Positions 14,308-23,059 are shown, numbered from the stretch's first letter. The stretch is 23,124 bases of DNA from CAYNNP01 sp964398215 (GCA_964398215.1 CAYNNP010000085.1:1-23124), one strand, 5' to 3'. The notes: a model not told the origin generated them from the letters alone. Made by a program: numbers and translations.

Positions 14308-16934
14308 GACGGTTCTCCCTCGTTATCCTTTTTTCGCTTTGGCTTCTTTGCTTTCTTGTTTCCGCCATCGGTCACAATGACTGGCTTGAAATTCACTTTC
14401 GCTTTCGGTTTAGCTCCGCCAATCTCTGTGAAATCGGGAATCTCCGATGCATCAATTTTGGGCTTCGGTTGGCTATCGCCAAGGTCAATTTTGGGGCCAA
14501 CAGGTTTAGATTTGGCAGCAGGCTTGGCCGGTTTTGCTGAAGCACCTGGCTTGGGAATGGCTCCGGGTCGAGCAATCGGTTTTTTGCCAGCTGGCTTTTT
14601 TGCTTCTGGTTGAGCGACTGGTTGCACAGGTGCCTTTCCAACTGGGGCTTTTCCAACAGGAGCCTTTCCAACAGGAGCCTTTCCAACGGGCGCCTTTCCA
14701 ACAGGAGCGTTCCCTAGTGGCGCTGCGTCCGTTTTCTTGGCTGGCCGAGGGATTCCTTTGCTCGCTTCGGTGACTTTGGGGGTCACTGGAAAATCGGCCA
14801 TGTGCGGTTTTCCCTTGGGCTGTGCTTTGCCAGTTGGTTTTGCAACCGGCTTTGCAACCGGTTTGGCGACTGGGTTTACAACAGGGTTTGCTTTGGCAAC
14901 AGGAGCCTTGGCGACCGGTTTTGCCACGGGAGCCTTGGCAACTGGTTTGGCAACAGGAACCTTGGCGACCGGTTTGGCAACAGGAGCAACAGGGTTTACT
15001 TTCGCGACAGGTGTAGCTTTGGCAATCGGCTTGGCGGTAGGCGTAGCTTTTACAACAGGCGTAGCTTTCGCCACCGGCTTCACCACAGGTTTTGCTTTCG
15101 CGACCGGCTTCACTTTGCCGACTGGCTTCACCAGCGGCTTCGCTTGCACGACTGGCTTTGCGACCGGTTTTGCTTTGCCAACGGGCTTGATCGCAGGAAA
15201 CGGCGTGGGTGCTTTGGCTGCAACCACCGGATTTACGTCGGCCGGCGTCGCGAGCTCAGCCATCGGAATCACTTCGGCCATCGGGATTGCCTCGAACGGC
15301 GATCCGTCGGGCAGCGGCAAGGGAGCTGTGCCCAAAACAGGTTGATCATCCGGCAGCAATTGATCACTATCGTCACGCAGCTCTCCTAGCGTTTCGTCAC
15401 TCAGCCCGCCGTCAATGCGGCCGATCCAAGTCTGAATCTCGTCACTCGACAGACCAGCAGCGCGGTCCAGAGTCATTTCCATATTCAGCTCAACAGAAGG
15501 CAAATTCGCGCAAACCGTCAACCGCCCGTCTTGTGAATAATCAAACTGAACTGCGACTTCGGTGCCTTTGGGCGTACCAGCGGGCAAGTCATTCACAATG
15601 CACTTGCCGATGTCCGTAGACCCAACGCCGCGATCATCACCGCCTTCGATGACATTGATTTTGACATTCGCTTGGTTGTCAGCGTGAGTTCGAAAGATGA
15701 TCTGCTTGCGCGCCGGCAACGTCGTGTTCCGAGGAATCATGACTTGCCGCGCCGGTTCACCAGTCGCCGGGTGGACGGCCAAGACACCCAGGTCGTGCGA
15801 GTTCACATTGCTGACCGATACGTTTGCATGTTTCCCCGACGTATTGCCAAGCAACATTCCGGCGTACAAGGCCGCGCCATGGCAGACGGCTTCGTCGGGT
15901 GAAAGACTACGATCGACCGTCAATCCAGAACGCTTCTCCAGCTCGCTTCTGATCATCGGCATGCGAGTCGAACCACCGACCAGAATCAAACGGGTTAAGT
16001 CAGTCCATTTAAGATGACTATCGTCCAAAACCATCCCGACCGTCATCAAGGTTCGTTCAACCAGATCCTCGCACAGATTTGAAAACGCATCCTGGCTGAC
16101 CTCGGACCGCAATCGCATGCCTTCGTGGGCAAACGCGACGGAGAAAGAATCGCGCTGGGTCAATGCATGCTTGGCTTGGTTCGCTTTGCGCAGCAGCTCC
16201 TGTTCACCACACGGGTCTTCGCGCGGATCAACTCCGTGCTGCGACATGAACTGTTCTGCAATGTGATCCACCAAGCGGCGGTCCCAGTCAACGCCTCCCA
16301 AGTACACATCGCCAGCGGTCGCGATCGTGTTGTAATTGTTGCCTTGGATTTCCATGACGGTAACATCGAACGTTCCACCGCCAAGGTCATAAACCAGCAC
16401 GCGTTCGGTTTGACCACTGACGCCTTCTTTATTCAAGAACCCTGTTTGCACACCGAAAGTGATCGCCGCGGCGGTTGGCTCGTTGATGATATCCATCACC
16501 TCCAGCCCCGCGATCCGGCCAGCATCCTGAGTAGCCTTTCGGCACGGCTCGTTGAAAAAAGCTGGCACTGTGACAACAACTTTTTCAACATTGCCCAACA
16601 ACAACTCCGAGTCCGCTTTCAATTTGCGAAGCACCAATGCCTGCAGGACTTCGGGTGGAAACTGGCCGCCCAAGATTTGTTTGCCGTATCGGTCCTCGCC
16701 AACGTCACGCTTGGCATACAACGCCAGGCGATCCGGTTCAAGCAAACCTGCCTCGACCGCTTCGACGCCGATAATTGGCCGAGAATGATCAAAAAACACG
16801 GCGCTAGGCGTCGTCAAATCGCCTTCCGCATTGCGGATCGTTTCGGGACGGCCGTTAGCATTCAGATAGGCGACGGCAGAAAAAGTTGTCCCAAGGTCAA
16901 TACCGACCGCAGGATGCTGTTTAGAATCTGTCAT
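14304..16934 (-). CDS. DnaK-type Hsp70 with long Lys/Pro/Ala-rich tail
   Basis: An 876-residue cytoplasmic Hsp70-family ATPase, far longer than DnaK (about 640). The nucleotide-binding domain (about 1-365) has GIDLGTTFSAVAYL, VYDLGGGTFDVTVME and LILVGGSTRMPMIRSE, and also NEPTAAAI. A substrate-binding beta domain (about 380-500) follows, with VMIPRNTTLPARK and NDLPAGTPKGTEV. The helical lid is short or degenerate (about 505-540). The last roughly 300 residues are low-complexity: many KPVAK-type units, five GKAPV units, and a very basic end (KKAKKPKRKKD). The C-terminal EEVD/EEVKD-type end is absent. This is therefore a divergent paralogue and probably not the main DnaK. It is the first gene of a two-gene unit with the VWA protein. 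The start ATG at 16934 lacks a strong ribosome binding site. Confidence 0.9.
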   Translation of the reverse strand: MTDSKQHPAVGIDLGTTFSAVAYLNANGRPETIRNAEGDLTTPSAVFFDHSRPIIGVEAVEAGLLEPDRLALYAKRDVGEDRYGKQILGGQFPPEVLQALVLRKLKADSELLLGNVEKVVVTVPAFFNEPCRKATQDAGRIAGLEVMDIINEPTAAAITFGVQTGFLNKEGVSGQTERVLVYDLGGGTFDVTVMEIQGNNYNTIATAGDVYLGGVDWDRRLVDHIAEQFMSQHGVDPREDPCGEQELLRKANQAKHALTQRDSFSVAFAHEGMRLRSEVSQDAFSNLCEDLVERTLMTVGMVLDDSHLKWTDLTRLILVGGSTRMPMIRSELEKRSGLTVDRSLSPDEAVCHGAALYAGMLLGNTSGKHANVSVSNVNSHDLGVLAVHPATGEPARQVMIPRNTTLPARKQIIFRTHADNQANVKINVIEGGDDRGVGSTDIGKCIVNDLPAGTPKGTEVAVQFDYSQDGRLTVCANLPSVELNMEMTLDRAAGLSSDEIQTWIGRIDGGLSDETLGELRDDSDQLLPDDQPVLGTAPLPLPDGSPFEAIPMAEVIPMAELATPADVNPVVAAKAPTPFPAIKPVGKAKPVAKPVVQAKPLVKPVGKVKPVAKAKPVVKPVAKATPVVKATPTAKPIAKATPVAKVNPVAPVAKPVAKVPVAKPVAKAPVAKPVAKAPVAKANPVVNPVAKPVAKPVAKPTGKAQPKGKPHMADFPVTPKVTEASKGIPRPAKKTDAAPLGNAPVGKAPVGKAPVGKAPVGKAPVGKAPVQPVAQPEAKKPAGKKPIARPGAIPKPGASAKPAKPAAKSKPVGPKIDLGDSQPKPKIDASEIPDFTEIGGAKPKAKVNFKPVIVTDGGNKKAKKPKRKKDNEGEPS
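14631..14705 (-). repeat. 15-bp tandem repeat (five GKAPV units) in the Hsp70 tail
   Basis: Five consecutive 15-nt units of the form GCCTTTCCAACAGGA (plus strand), with a few substitutions, encode five GKAPV pentapeptides on the minus strand. The near-identity of units suggests recent slippage expansion. Confidence 0.9.
14825..15200 (-). repeat. Degenerate KPVAK-type repeat region in the Hsp70 tail
   Basis: Imperfect repeats encode strings such as KPVAKPVAK, AKAPVAK and AKATPVAK. The region is Lys/Pro/Ala/Val-only over more than 100 residues, with no regular nucleotide period, so it is older or more diverged than the adjacent GKAPV block. It resembles the Lys/Pro/Ala tails known for binding nucleic acid or polyanions; that role is inference. 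Confidence 0.85.
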
Positions 16935-17085
16935 GTTTATAAAAAGCGAAAAGACAAGTAGTGCTGGCGGTCTTCAGTTTACCAGAAATCCATTTGTCGA
17001 ACGATTTTTGGCCAACGAAGTACCCAAAGGGGCCGTAAATCACTGCTCTGTTGGCTAACTTTCCTATTCAACCACTGGACTCGCC

Positions 17086-18537
17086 GTGATCAATCCAACC
17101 ATTGGAAAACGAATTTTGATTGGCGGCGTGATTGCCGCGACCGCAGCCCTATTGTGCCACCGAAGCGTTGCTGCTGACCAGCCGAATATTGTTTTGGTGA
17201 TGGCCGACGATCAGGGTTGGGGCCAAACGGGTTACTACAACCATCCGATTTTGAAAACGCCGCACTTGGATCAGATGGCTTCGGCTGGTTTGCGATTCGA
17301 TCGGTTCTATGCAGGAGCGCCCGTGTGTTCGCCGACGCGGGGCAGTGTTCTGACGGGTCGAGCCAACGACCGGATCGGCGTGTTGAGCCACGGTTATGCG
17401 CTGCGATTGCAAGAAACTACGATCGCTCAAGTGCTGCATGATGCGGGCTACACCACAGGGCACTTTGGCAAATGGCACTTGAACGCACTGCGAGGCCCCG
17501 GGGTACCAATTCTGGCGACCGACGATCACAACCCTGGCGCGTTCGGTTTCGACCATTGGACTTCGGTGACCAATTTTTTCGACCGAGATCCAATCATGAG
17601 CCGGACGGGAAAATTTGAAGAGTTCAAAGGCGATTCATCCGAAATCGCCGTGGACTTGGCGATCGATTTTATGCAACGACAAACCCATGCCCAGCAAAAA
17701 TTCTTGGCGGTGATCTGGTACGGAAGCCCTCATAGTCCTTTTCGATCAAGCGATGACGACGCAAAGACTTTCCAAGATCTGAATGATCTGTCCCGTCAGC
17801 ATTATGGCGAATTGGTTGCGATGGATCGTAGCATCGGTACGTTAAGAAAAGCGATTGCGGATCTAGAGATCGACGACAACACTTTGATTTGGTTTTGTAG
17901 CGACAACGGTGGATTGCCAAAGATTGTGCCCGGTACCGTTGGCGGTCTACGAGGCAATAAGGGGTCGATCTTCGAGGGCGGTTTGCGGGTTCCCGGCATC
18001 ATCGAATGGCCTGCGCGAATCAAACCACGGATCACCAAATTCCCAGCAAGCGTTCTGGATATCATGCCGACGCTGATGGGAATCGTCGGGGTCGATCATC
18101 CGTTTCCGCAACGGCCCGCCGACGGAATGGACCTGCAAAAGATCTTTGATGCTGATCTGGAGCGAAGAGAAAAACCGATTCCGTTTCGGCACACTGGCAA
18201 AGCTGCACTGATTGACAATCGGTACAAACTGCTGACGACCAAACTAACGCAAAACAAATTTCAGCTATACGACTTGGTGAACGATCCAGCGGAAAAAAAC
18301 GACTTGGCCCGCGAGCGCCCAGAAATCGCCAAGCGGATGACAGAGCAACTATTGAAGTGGAGCCAGTCGGTCGACAAGAGTCATTTGGGACACGACTATC
18401 CATCGGGCAAGGTTAGCGACACGGAACCAGAACCGCGATTCTGGACGGACGTCGAAGCCTACAAGCCCTACTTTCCGGAATGGAAAAAACGCCCCGAGTA
18501 CGAATCAAGACTGAGCAAGAAAAAAAGCAAGCGGTAG
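17086..18537 (+). CDS. Exported sulfatase (formylglycine type)
   Basis: A 483-residue sulfatase that hydrolyses a sulfate ester, probably on a sulfated polysaccharide, outside the cytoplasm. The start is GTG 17086, giving a signal peptide (about 1-30, cut after SVAA). The metal site begins with D41-D42 in VMADDQGWG. C81-S-P-T-R is the CxPxR signature whose Cys is converted to formylglycine. Further along are GHFGKWHL, WYGSPHSPF, FCSDNGG with D273/N274, and GSIFEGGLRVPGIIEWP. The C-terminal domain (about 380-483) matches the usual short sulfatase tail with YDLVNDPAEKNDLA. Sulfatases are very abundant in marine planctomycetes. The exact substrate cannot be inferred, and no glycoside hydrolase or transporter lies beside it. 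It is divergent from hsp70, with a 151-nt shared upstream region. Confidence 0.95.
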   Translation: MINPTIGKRILIGGVIAATAALLCHRSVAADQPNIVLVMADDQGWGQTGYYNHPILKTPHLDQMASAGLRFDRFYAGAPVCSPTRGSVLTGRANDRIGVLSHGYALRLQETTIAQVLHDAGYTTGHFGKWHLNALRGPGVPILATDDHNPGAFGFDHWTSVTNFFDRDPIMSRTGKFEEFKGDSSEIAVDLAIDFMQRQTHAQQKFLAVIWYGSPHSPFRSSDDDAKTFQDLNDLSRQHYGELVAMDRSIGTLRKAIADLEIDDNTLIWFCSDNGGLPKIVPGTVGGLRGNKGSIFEGGLRVPGIIEWPARIKPRITKFPASVLDIMPTLMGIVGVDHPFPQRPADGMDLQKIFDADLERREKPIPFRHTGKAALIDNRYKLLTTKLTQNKFQLYDLVNDPAEKNDLARERPEIAKRMTEQLLKWSQSVDKSHLGHDYPSGKVSDTEPEPRFWTDVEAYKPYFPEWKKRPEYESRLSKKKSKR

Positions 18538-18587
18538 GCAGCGAACGTTTTGCCGGACACGCCGCTAGCTGCGAAAAAGCGGCCAGC

Positions 18588-19643
18588 TCACTCCACTACT
18601 TCTATGTCCAGGCCCATGTTCTTGGCTCGGTCGCGCCAGCGATCACGGGCGAATTTTTGCATGTCAACTTGCTCATCATGCTCGTCCACGATCTCCAGAC
18701 CCAGCAGCGTTTCGACAACGTCTTCCAGCGTAACGACACCCACCGCGCTACCGTACTGATCGACAACGATCGCGATGTGCTGGCGATCTTGCAGCAACAT
18801 CTCCAACAGACTTGGAAGTTTCGATTCAGCATTCACCGACGGTAACTCTCGGCGATACTCACCGAGCTTCTTTTCCGATTCACCTCGGCCCTGGGCAAGC
18901 AACAGGTCGACTTTCAAAACGAAGCCTGTCGGTTTGTCCAATTGGTCCTTGAAAATCGGGATCCGCGACGTTGGTAATTCAGGAAACTGTTCAAACAATT
19001 CCGCCACCGTCATGTTCTCGTCAAAGGCAACGACCACCACTCGAGGTGTCATCACATCAGTAACTTTGATTTCCGGAAACCGCATCAACGACTTGAAAAC
19101 ACGCGACTCATTCTCCGCCAAAACGCCTTGCTGCGCCCCCAGATCGGCCATCGCCCCCAACTCTTCTCGCGTCAAAGCATGGTGTCCTTTGCCACCAGAC
19201 AATAGCTTGGTCAAAATCTCACTTCCCCAAACCAATGGCTTTAAGACAAAGATCAACCATCCCACAGTTAACGCGATGAACGGCCCAAACTTTCTCCAGT
19301 GCAACGCCCCCAGCGTCTTTGGAATGATCTCGCTGAACACCAAAATCAACAACGTCAGAACGGCACTCACGACTGCCAGTGGAACGCTTTTGAAAACTTC
19401 CGCCGCCTGTGCTCCAACGCCAGCCGCACCGGCGGTGTGTGCGATCGTATTCAGACTCAGGATCGCGGCGAGTGGCCGATCGATATTCGACTTCAAGCTG
19501 TGAAGCCGCTCGGCCTCTTTGGGTTTCTTTTCGCGCAGAGTCGCTATGAAAGAAGGCGTGATGGACAACAAAACGGCTTCGGCGACCGAACAGTAAAACG
19601 AAAAACCGATCGCGATTGCCAAGTAAATCAGCAGCAATGTCAT
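18588..19643 (-). CDS. CNNM-type (DUF21) transmembrane protein with CBS pair
   Basis: From the ATG at 19643 the protein has 351 residues and begins directly with the first membrane helix (MTLLLIYLAIAIGFSFYC); a TTG at 19691 would add 16 unlikely residues. Residues about 1-150 form the DUF21/CNNM membrane domain with several hydrophobic helices and the conserved VFSEIIPKTLG. Then come EELGAMADLGAQQGVL and a CBS pair (about 200-320: VTDVMTPR, SRIPIFKD, IAIVVDQYGSAVGVVTLEDVVETLLG). The C-terminal CorC/HlyC domain of many homologues is absent: the protein stops about 35 residues after the second CBS. Family members are linked to magnesium or cobalt transport and were once called hemolysins. It converges on the sulfatase (50 nt between ends). 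Confidence 0.9.
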   Translation of the reverse strand: MTLLLIYLAIAIGFSFYCSVAEAVLLSITPSFIATLREKKPKEAERLHSLKSNIDRPLAAILSLNTIAHTAGAAGVGAQAAEVFKSVPLAVVSAVLTLLILVFSEIIPKTLGALHWRKFGPFIALTVGWLIFVLKPLVWGSEILTKLLSGGKGHHALTREELGAMADLGAQQGVLAENESRVFKSLMRFPEIKVTDVMTPRVVVVAFDENMTVAELFEQFPELPTSRIPIFKDQLDKPTGFVLKVDLLLAQGRGESEKKLGEYRRELPSVNAESKLPSLLEMLLQDRQHIAIVVDQYGSAVGVVTLEDVVETLLGLEIVDEHDEQVDMQKFARDRWRDRAKNMGLDIEVVE

Positions 19644-19888
19644 CTGGGAAGCCTGAAAATGAGTTATCGAGTGCCGCCAAAACTTTACCAATCAGCGAAT
19701 CACTGCGGCAAGCCTACACACCCTGTGAAGTGGCTTTTTCCATTTTCACTCAACAGCTTCGATGGACATTCCGTTTCGGTTTATCGCAAAATCGGTGCGG
19801 ATTTTCATGTCCAGCGGCGGTGGTGCGTCAAAGAATTATGTCCGTTGGCCCTTCGCCGAATACTGCAATACTTGTTAACATTGGCAAC

Positions 19889-20443
19889 ATGAGCACGTTT
19901 GCAAGCAGGCGCCCCGAGCGCGATGAATTATCATCCGATTACCACCGAGGCCTGATCGCCAAAGTACAAGACGATTGCGTGATCACGGCGATGGAAAAAC
20001 AGCAGTACTGGCTGTGCGAACTTGCCAGCAGCCTGAGTACCGCCCAAGTCGACATGATTCACAAGCCGTATGGATGGACCATTCGCCAGGTGATGGAGCA
20101 TTGCGCGAACGCGGAACGTGTATTCGGATACCGCATGCTTCGCTTTGCTGCCGGGGACGCAACCGAGCTACCTGGATGGGCCGAAAACGATTACGCGGAT
20201 GAAAAATTCGGCTTGGGGAATTTTGGGCACATCGTCACAGAAATGGGTGCACTGCGGCAATCAAACCTCATGCTACTTCGCCGCATCCAGCCAAATTGTT
20301 GGGACCGTTCGGGCATCGCAGATGGAAATCGCGTGAACGTTCGATCCATCGCATGGCTCTCAGCAGGCCACCTTCAGCATCATCTGGAAATTATCGAGAA
20401 ACGCACCGGCGTCACAGCAGACCGAGAACCACCGACCATGTAG
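19889..20443 (+). CDS. DinB-like (DUF664-type) metal-binding helical protein
   Basis: A 184-residue protein from ATG 19889. The frame is open upstream, but the extra 91 residues overlap the CNNM gene and its leader and look non-coding, so I reject them. The DinB four-helix fold is suggested by the spaced histidines and flanking pattern: WTIRQVMEHCANAERVFGYRMLR, AAGDATELPGWAENDYA, and the C-terminal AGHLQHHLEIIEKR, whose His residues would complete a metal site with the first. DinB-like proteins include thiol-dependent transferases and hydrolases, and many are uncharacterised. The start lies 245 nt from the divergent CNNM start. Function remains unassigned. Confidence 0.85.
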   Translation: MSTFASRRPERDELSSDYHRGLIAKVQDDCVITAMEKQQYWLCELASSLSTAQVDMIHKPYGWTIRQVMEHCANAERVFGYRMLRFAAGDATELPGWAENDYADEKFGLGNFGHIVTEMGALRQSNLMLLRRIQPNCWDRSGIADGNRVNVRSIAWLSAGHLQHHLEIIEKRTGVTADREPPTM

Positions 20444-20465
20444 CCGCAGCACGGCAAGTCAGTTT

Positions 20466-20562
20466 ACTACCCACCATTCGTAGTACCGGCTTCAGCCGGA
20501 ATAGGTTGCGCAATAGATTCTGGGGTAACCGACCGGACTCCTCCTGAAGGCAGTACTCAAAC
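20466..20562. repeat. Intergenic inverted-repeat element, copy 2 (inverted relative to copy 1)
   Basis: The block TACCCACCATTCGTAGTACC onward matches the reverse complement of 12755-12845, with the same CCGGCTTCAGCCGG palindrome and AATAGGTTGCG core. The inner segment is more diverged and slightly longer. The outer arms (GTAGTACCGGCTTCAG and CTGAAGGCAGTACT) again form an inverted repeat. Confidence 0.8.
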
Positions 20563-20722
20563 AAAAAACTCACAGCCTCTCAGGCCACAGTGCCCCTTAC
20601 CTAAATCACGTTGCGAATCAAAAAGAACTCGCATGCGGGTGCTCCTTGGCGACTTCTACTGACGTTTGCGCGAACATTTCCGCAATTGTTTCGCTCGAAG
20701 TCCAAGTAATCAACAATCGGGA

Positions 20723-20749
20723 TTGACGCTCAAGACCTGTTGATATCAT
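20723..20749 (+). promoter_or_regulatory. Candidate sigma-70-like promoter of thrS
   Basis: TTGACG (20723-20728) and TATCAT (20744-20749) are 15 nt apart, with TG at 20741-20742 in the extended -10 position. The spacing is short, but the extended -10 can compensate. A transcript would start near 20756, giving a leader of about 60 nt. Planctomycete promoter rules are not well enough known to be sure. Confidence 0.4.
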
Positions 20750-20815
20750 CTTTCACGCATCGAAACCCACCTCCGTATCGTGGGCACGAACAACACTCTC
20801 ATGAAAGAGATCGAT

Positions 20816-23023
20816 ATGAGTACTGCTTCGGAAACCGTCCAAATCCAATTGCCCGATGGCACTCTCGCTGAACACCCGCACCACGCAACGCCGATGGATG
20901 TTGCGACCGGAATTAGCGAAGGCCTTGCCCGCAGTGTCGTGGCGGCAAAAATAGGCGACAACATCGTTGACGCAGACCGTACTTTCGGTGAACTGGCAGC
21001 GGACGATCAGCCGCTGCCGCTCCAACTGCTGACCAGTCGCGATCCCGAAGCTCTGGGCGTCCTACGTCACTCAGCGGCCCATGTGATGGCACGCGCGGTG
21101 ATGCAATTGTACGAAGGCGTTTCGCTGGCGTTCGGGCCGACCACCGACGGCGGATTCTACTACGACTTTGATATCCCGTCTCCGATCAGCGAAGAAGATT
21201 TTCCCAAGATCGAAGCCGAGATGAAAAAGATCATCAAAGCCAAAGAACCGTTCGAACGATTTTCGCTGGAACGAGCCGAAGCGGAAAAGCTATGCGAGGA
21301 TCTCAAGCAAGACCTGAAAGTAGAACATATCAACTCAGGCCTAGCCGATCAGGACAGTTTAAGTTTCTATCGGCAAGGCGAGTTCGTGGATTTGTGCCGC
21401 GGCCCACACATTCCCAACGCTGGCAAGATCAAAGCCATCAAGTTGATGAGCGTTGCAGGATCTCACTGGAAAGGCGATGTCAGTGGCCGGCCACTCCAAA
21501 GACTCTACGGCACCGCGTTCTTTGACAAGAAAGAACTCAAAGCGTATCTGGAACAACTGGAAGAAGCCAAGCGACGTGATCACCGTGTGCTCGGAAAGCA
21601 GCATGGATTGTTTTCGATCAACTCTGAAGTCGGTTCGGGGCTATGCCTGTGGTTGCCAAAAGGCGCTCGAGTACGCGTGAATCTGGAAGACTTTCTGCGC
21701 AAGGAGCTTTTATCGCGCGGCTACGACCCTGTTTACAGTCCACACATTGGTCGCGTCGAACTGTACGAAACCAGCGGCCACTTTCCTTACTATCGTGACA
21801 GCCAATTCGCTCCGCTGTTTGGTAGCGAAGTAGGCGGATTGCTGGACGCTTGGAGCGAAAGGCTTAAAGACAACAAGATCGATTCTGATGGTGAAGAAAA
21901 ACTGATGGCGGCCGTAGAGGCTTTGGGGGTCGAACTGCCCAACTACAAGCCATCGTCAAAACCAGAAGACAAGATCGCGGTCTTGAATGAATGGCAACAT
22001 GCGAACGAACGCTACTTGCTAAAACCAATGAACTGCCCGCATCACTGCCACATATTCAAGGCGCAGCCACGTTCGTACCGCCAGCTGCCGCTGCGTTTGT
22101 TTGAGTTCGGAACTGTCTATCGCCATGAGCAAACCGGCGAATTGAACGGGTTGCTACGTGTCCGCGGTTTGACTCAAGACGATGCGCATATTTTCTGTAC
22201 CGGAGACCAAGTCGAACAGGAGTTCCGCGCCACCATCGAATTGACCAAGTTCGTTTTGGAAGCCGTTGGCCTCGAGAACTATCGTGTTCAACTTTCGCTA
22301 CGTGATCCTGATAGCAGCAAGTACGTTGGCACCGAAGAAAACTGGGACAAAGCGGAAGGAGCGTTGCGTGGTGTCCTGGAAGATTCCGGGTTGGAGTTCA
22401 ATGAAGAACCCGGCGAAGCAGCCTTCTACGGCCCCAAAGCCGACTTCATGGTCAGTGACTGCATTGGTCGATCGTGGCAATTAGGCACAGTCCAGTTGGA
22501 CTATAACTTGCCCGAACGATTCAAGCTTGAGTACAACGGCAACGACAATGTTTCGCATCGCCCCGTGATGATTCACCGCGCACCGTTTGGGTCGCTGGAA
22601 CGATTCACCGGAATGCTAATCGAACACTTTGCAGGCGCGTTCCCAATGTGGCTGTCGCCCGAGCAAGTTCGTGTGTTGCCGTTGAGCGATAAGTCGCTTG
22701 AATATGCCGCGCAGGTCTGCCAGCAGTTGACTGATGCAGGATTGAGAGCAACGGTCGATTCGTCAGGCGGAAAAGTCCAAGCCAAAATCCGGAATGCTCA
22801 ACTGGAATTGATCAACTACATGGCAGTCGTCGGTCCCAAGGAAGCGGAGACTGGCCAGTTAGCATTGCGAGATCGAATCGACGGCGACCTAGGATCCATG
22901 CCGGTTGCCGAAGCGATTGCAAAATTGCGAAAAGAGATTGACGACCGAACCGTCCGCCAAGCCGTGAAGGCCCAAGCGGCCGCAGCAGCCGTCGACTCCG
23001 CCGCAACAGGCAACGAATATTAG
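20816..23023 (+). CDS. thrS: Threonyl-tRNA synthetase
   Basis: A class II synthetase that charges tRNA-Thr. The ATG at 20816 is preceded by an AAAGAGA ribosome-binding stretch (20804-20810), giving 735 residues; ATG 20801 and GTG 20780 are in frame but less well supported. Order of domains: TGS (about 1-65, IQLPDGTLAEHPHH), editing domain (HSAAHVMARAV; CRGPHIPNAGKIKAIKLMSV), the catalytic core with motif 1 near ETSGHFPYYRD, motif 2 around YRHEQTGELNGLLRVRG, motif 3 near APFGSLERF, and the anticodon-binding domain (about 630-720). The zinc ligands C407 (PMNCP), H458 (TQDDAHIF) and H587 (VMIHRA) are all present. Compared with E. coli ThrRS (642 residues) there is an insertion of about 60 residues between YRD and KPMNC (about 330-396). 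It is probably an essential single-copy gene. Confidence 0.97.
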   Translation: MSTASETVQIQLPDGTLAEHPHHATPMDVATGISEGLARSVVAAKIGDNIVDADRTFGELAADDQPLPLQLLTSRDPEALGVLRHSAAHVMARAVMQLYEGVSLAFGPTTDGGFYYDFDIPSPISEEDFPKIEAEMKKIIKAKEPFERFSLERAEAEKLCEDLKQDLKVEHINSGLADQDSLSFYRQGEFVDLCRGPHIPNAGKIKAIKLMSVAGSHWKGDVSGRPLQRLYGTAFFDKKELKAYLEQLEEAKRRDHRVLGKQHGLFSINSEVGSGLCLWLPKGARVRVNLEDFLRKELLSRGYDPVYSPHIGRVELYETSGHFPYYRDSQFAPLFGSEVGGLLDAWSERLKDNKIDSDGEEKLMAAVEALGVELPNYKPSSKPEDKIAVLNEWQHANERYLLKPMNCPHHCHIFKAQPRSYRQLPLRLFEFGTVYRHEQTGELNGLLRVRGLTQDDAHIFCTGDQVEQEFRATIELTKFVLEAVGLENYRVQLSLRDPDSSKYVGTEENWDKAEGALRGVLEDSGLEFNEEPGEAAFYGPKADFMVSDCIGRSWQLGTVQLDYNLPERFKLEYNGNDNVSHRPVMIHRAPFGSLERFTGMLIEHFAGAFPMWLSPEQVRVLPLSDKSLEYAAQVCQQLTDAGLRATVDSSGGKVQAKIRNAQLELINYMAVVGPKEAETGQLALRDRIDGDLGSMPVAEAIAKLRKEIDDRTVRQAVKAQAAAAAVDSAATGNEY

Positions 23024-23059
23024 CCAAGCGACATGTACTGGCCAATTAAAAAACCGTAG

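Larger units (their letters stand above)
20444..20815. other. Intergenic region upstream of thrS
   Basis: No gene is seen. The left part (about 20466-20562) is copy 2 of the inverted-repeat element; the right part holds a candidate promoter (20723-20749) and the thrS leader. I looked for a T-box (specifier stem and conserved antiterminator bulge) and saw none. Confidence 0.65.

Noticed and set aside
14737..15389. Long plus-strand open frames with Thr/Gly/Phe/Ala repeats opposite the Hsp70 tail
   Set aside because: They are the antisense shadow of the Lys/Pro/Ala repeats and have no start signals or independent family features.
16125..16961. Plus-strand open frame of 278 codons opposite the Hsp70 ATPase domain
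   Set aside because: The minus-strand frame carries all the Hsp70 motifs; the antisense frame resembles no family.
18538..18587. Bidirectional terminator between the sulfatase and CNNM genes
   Set aside because: Only a 5-bp GCCGC/GCGGC pairing with a long loop and no T-run is present; too weak to call.
19616..19888. N-terminal extension of the DinB-like gene
   Set aside because: The frame is open, but it overlaps the divergent CNNM gene start and its residues show no DinB similarity. The ATG at 19889 fits the domain start.
20563..20815. T-box riboswitch upstream of thrS
   Set aside because: No specifier stem-loop, conserved antiterminator bulge or terminator could be found in the leader.
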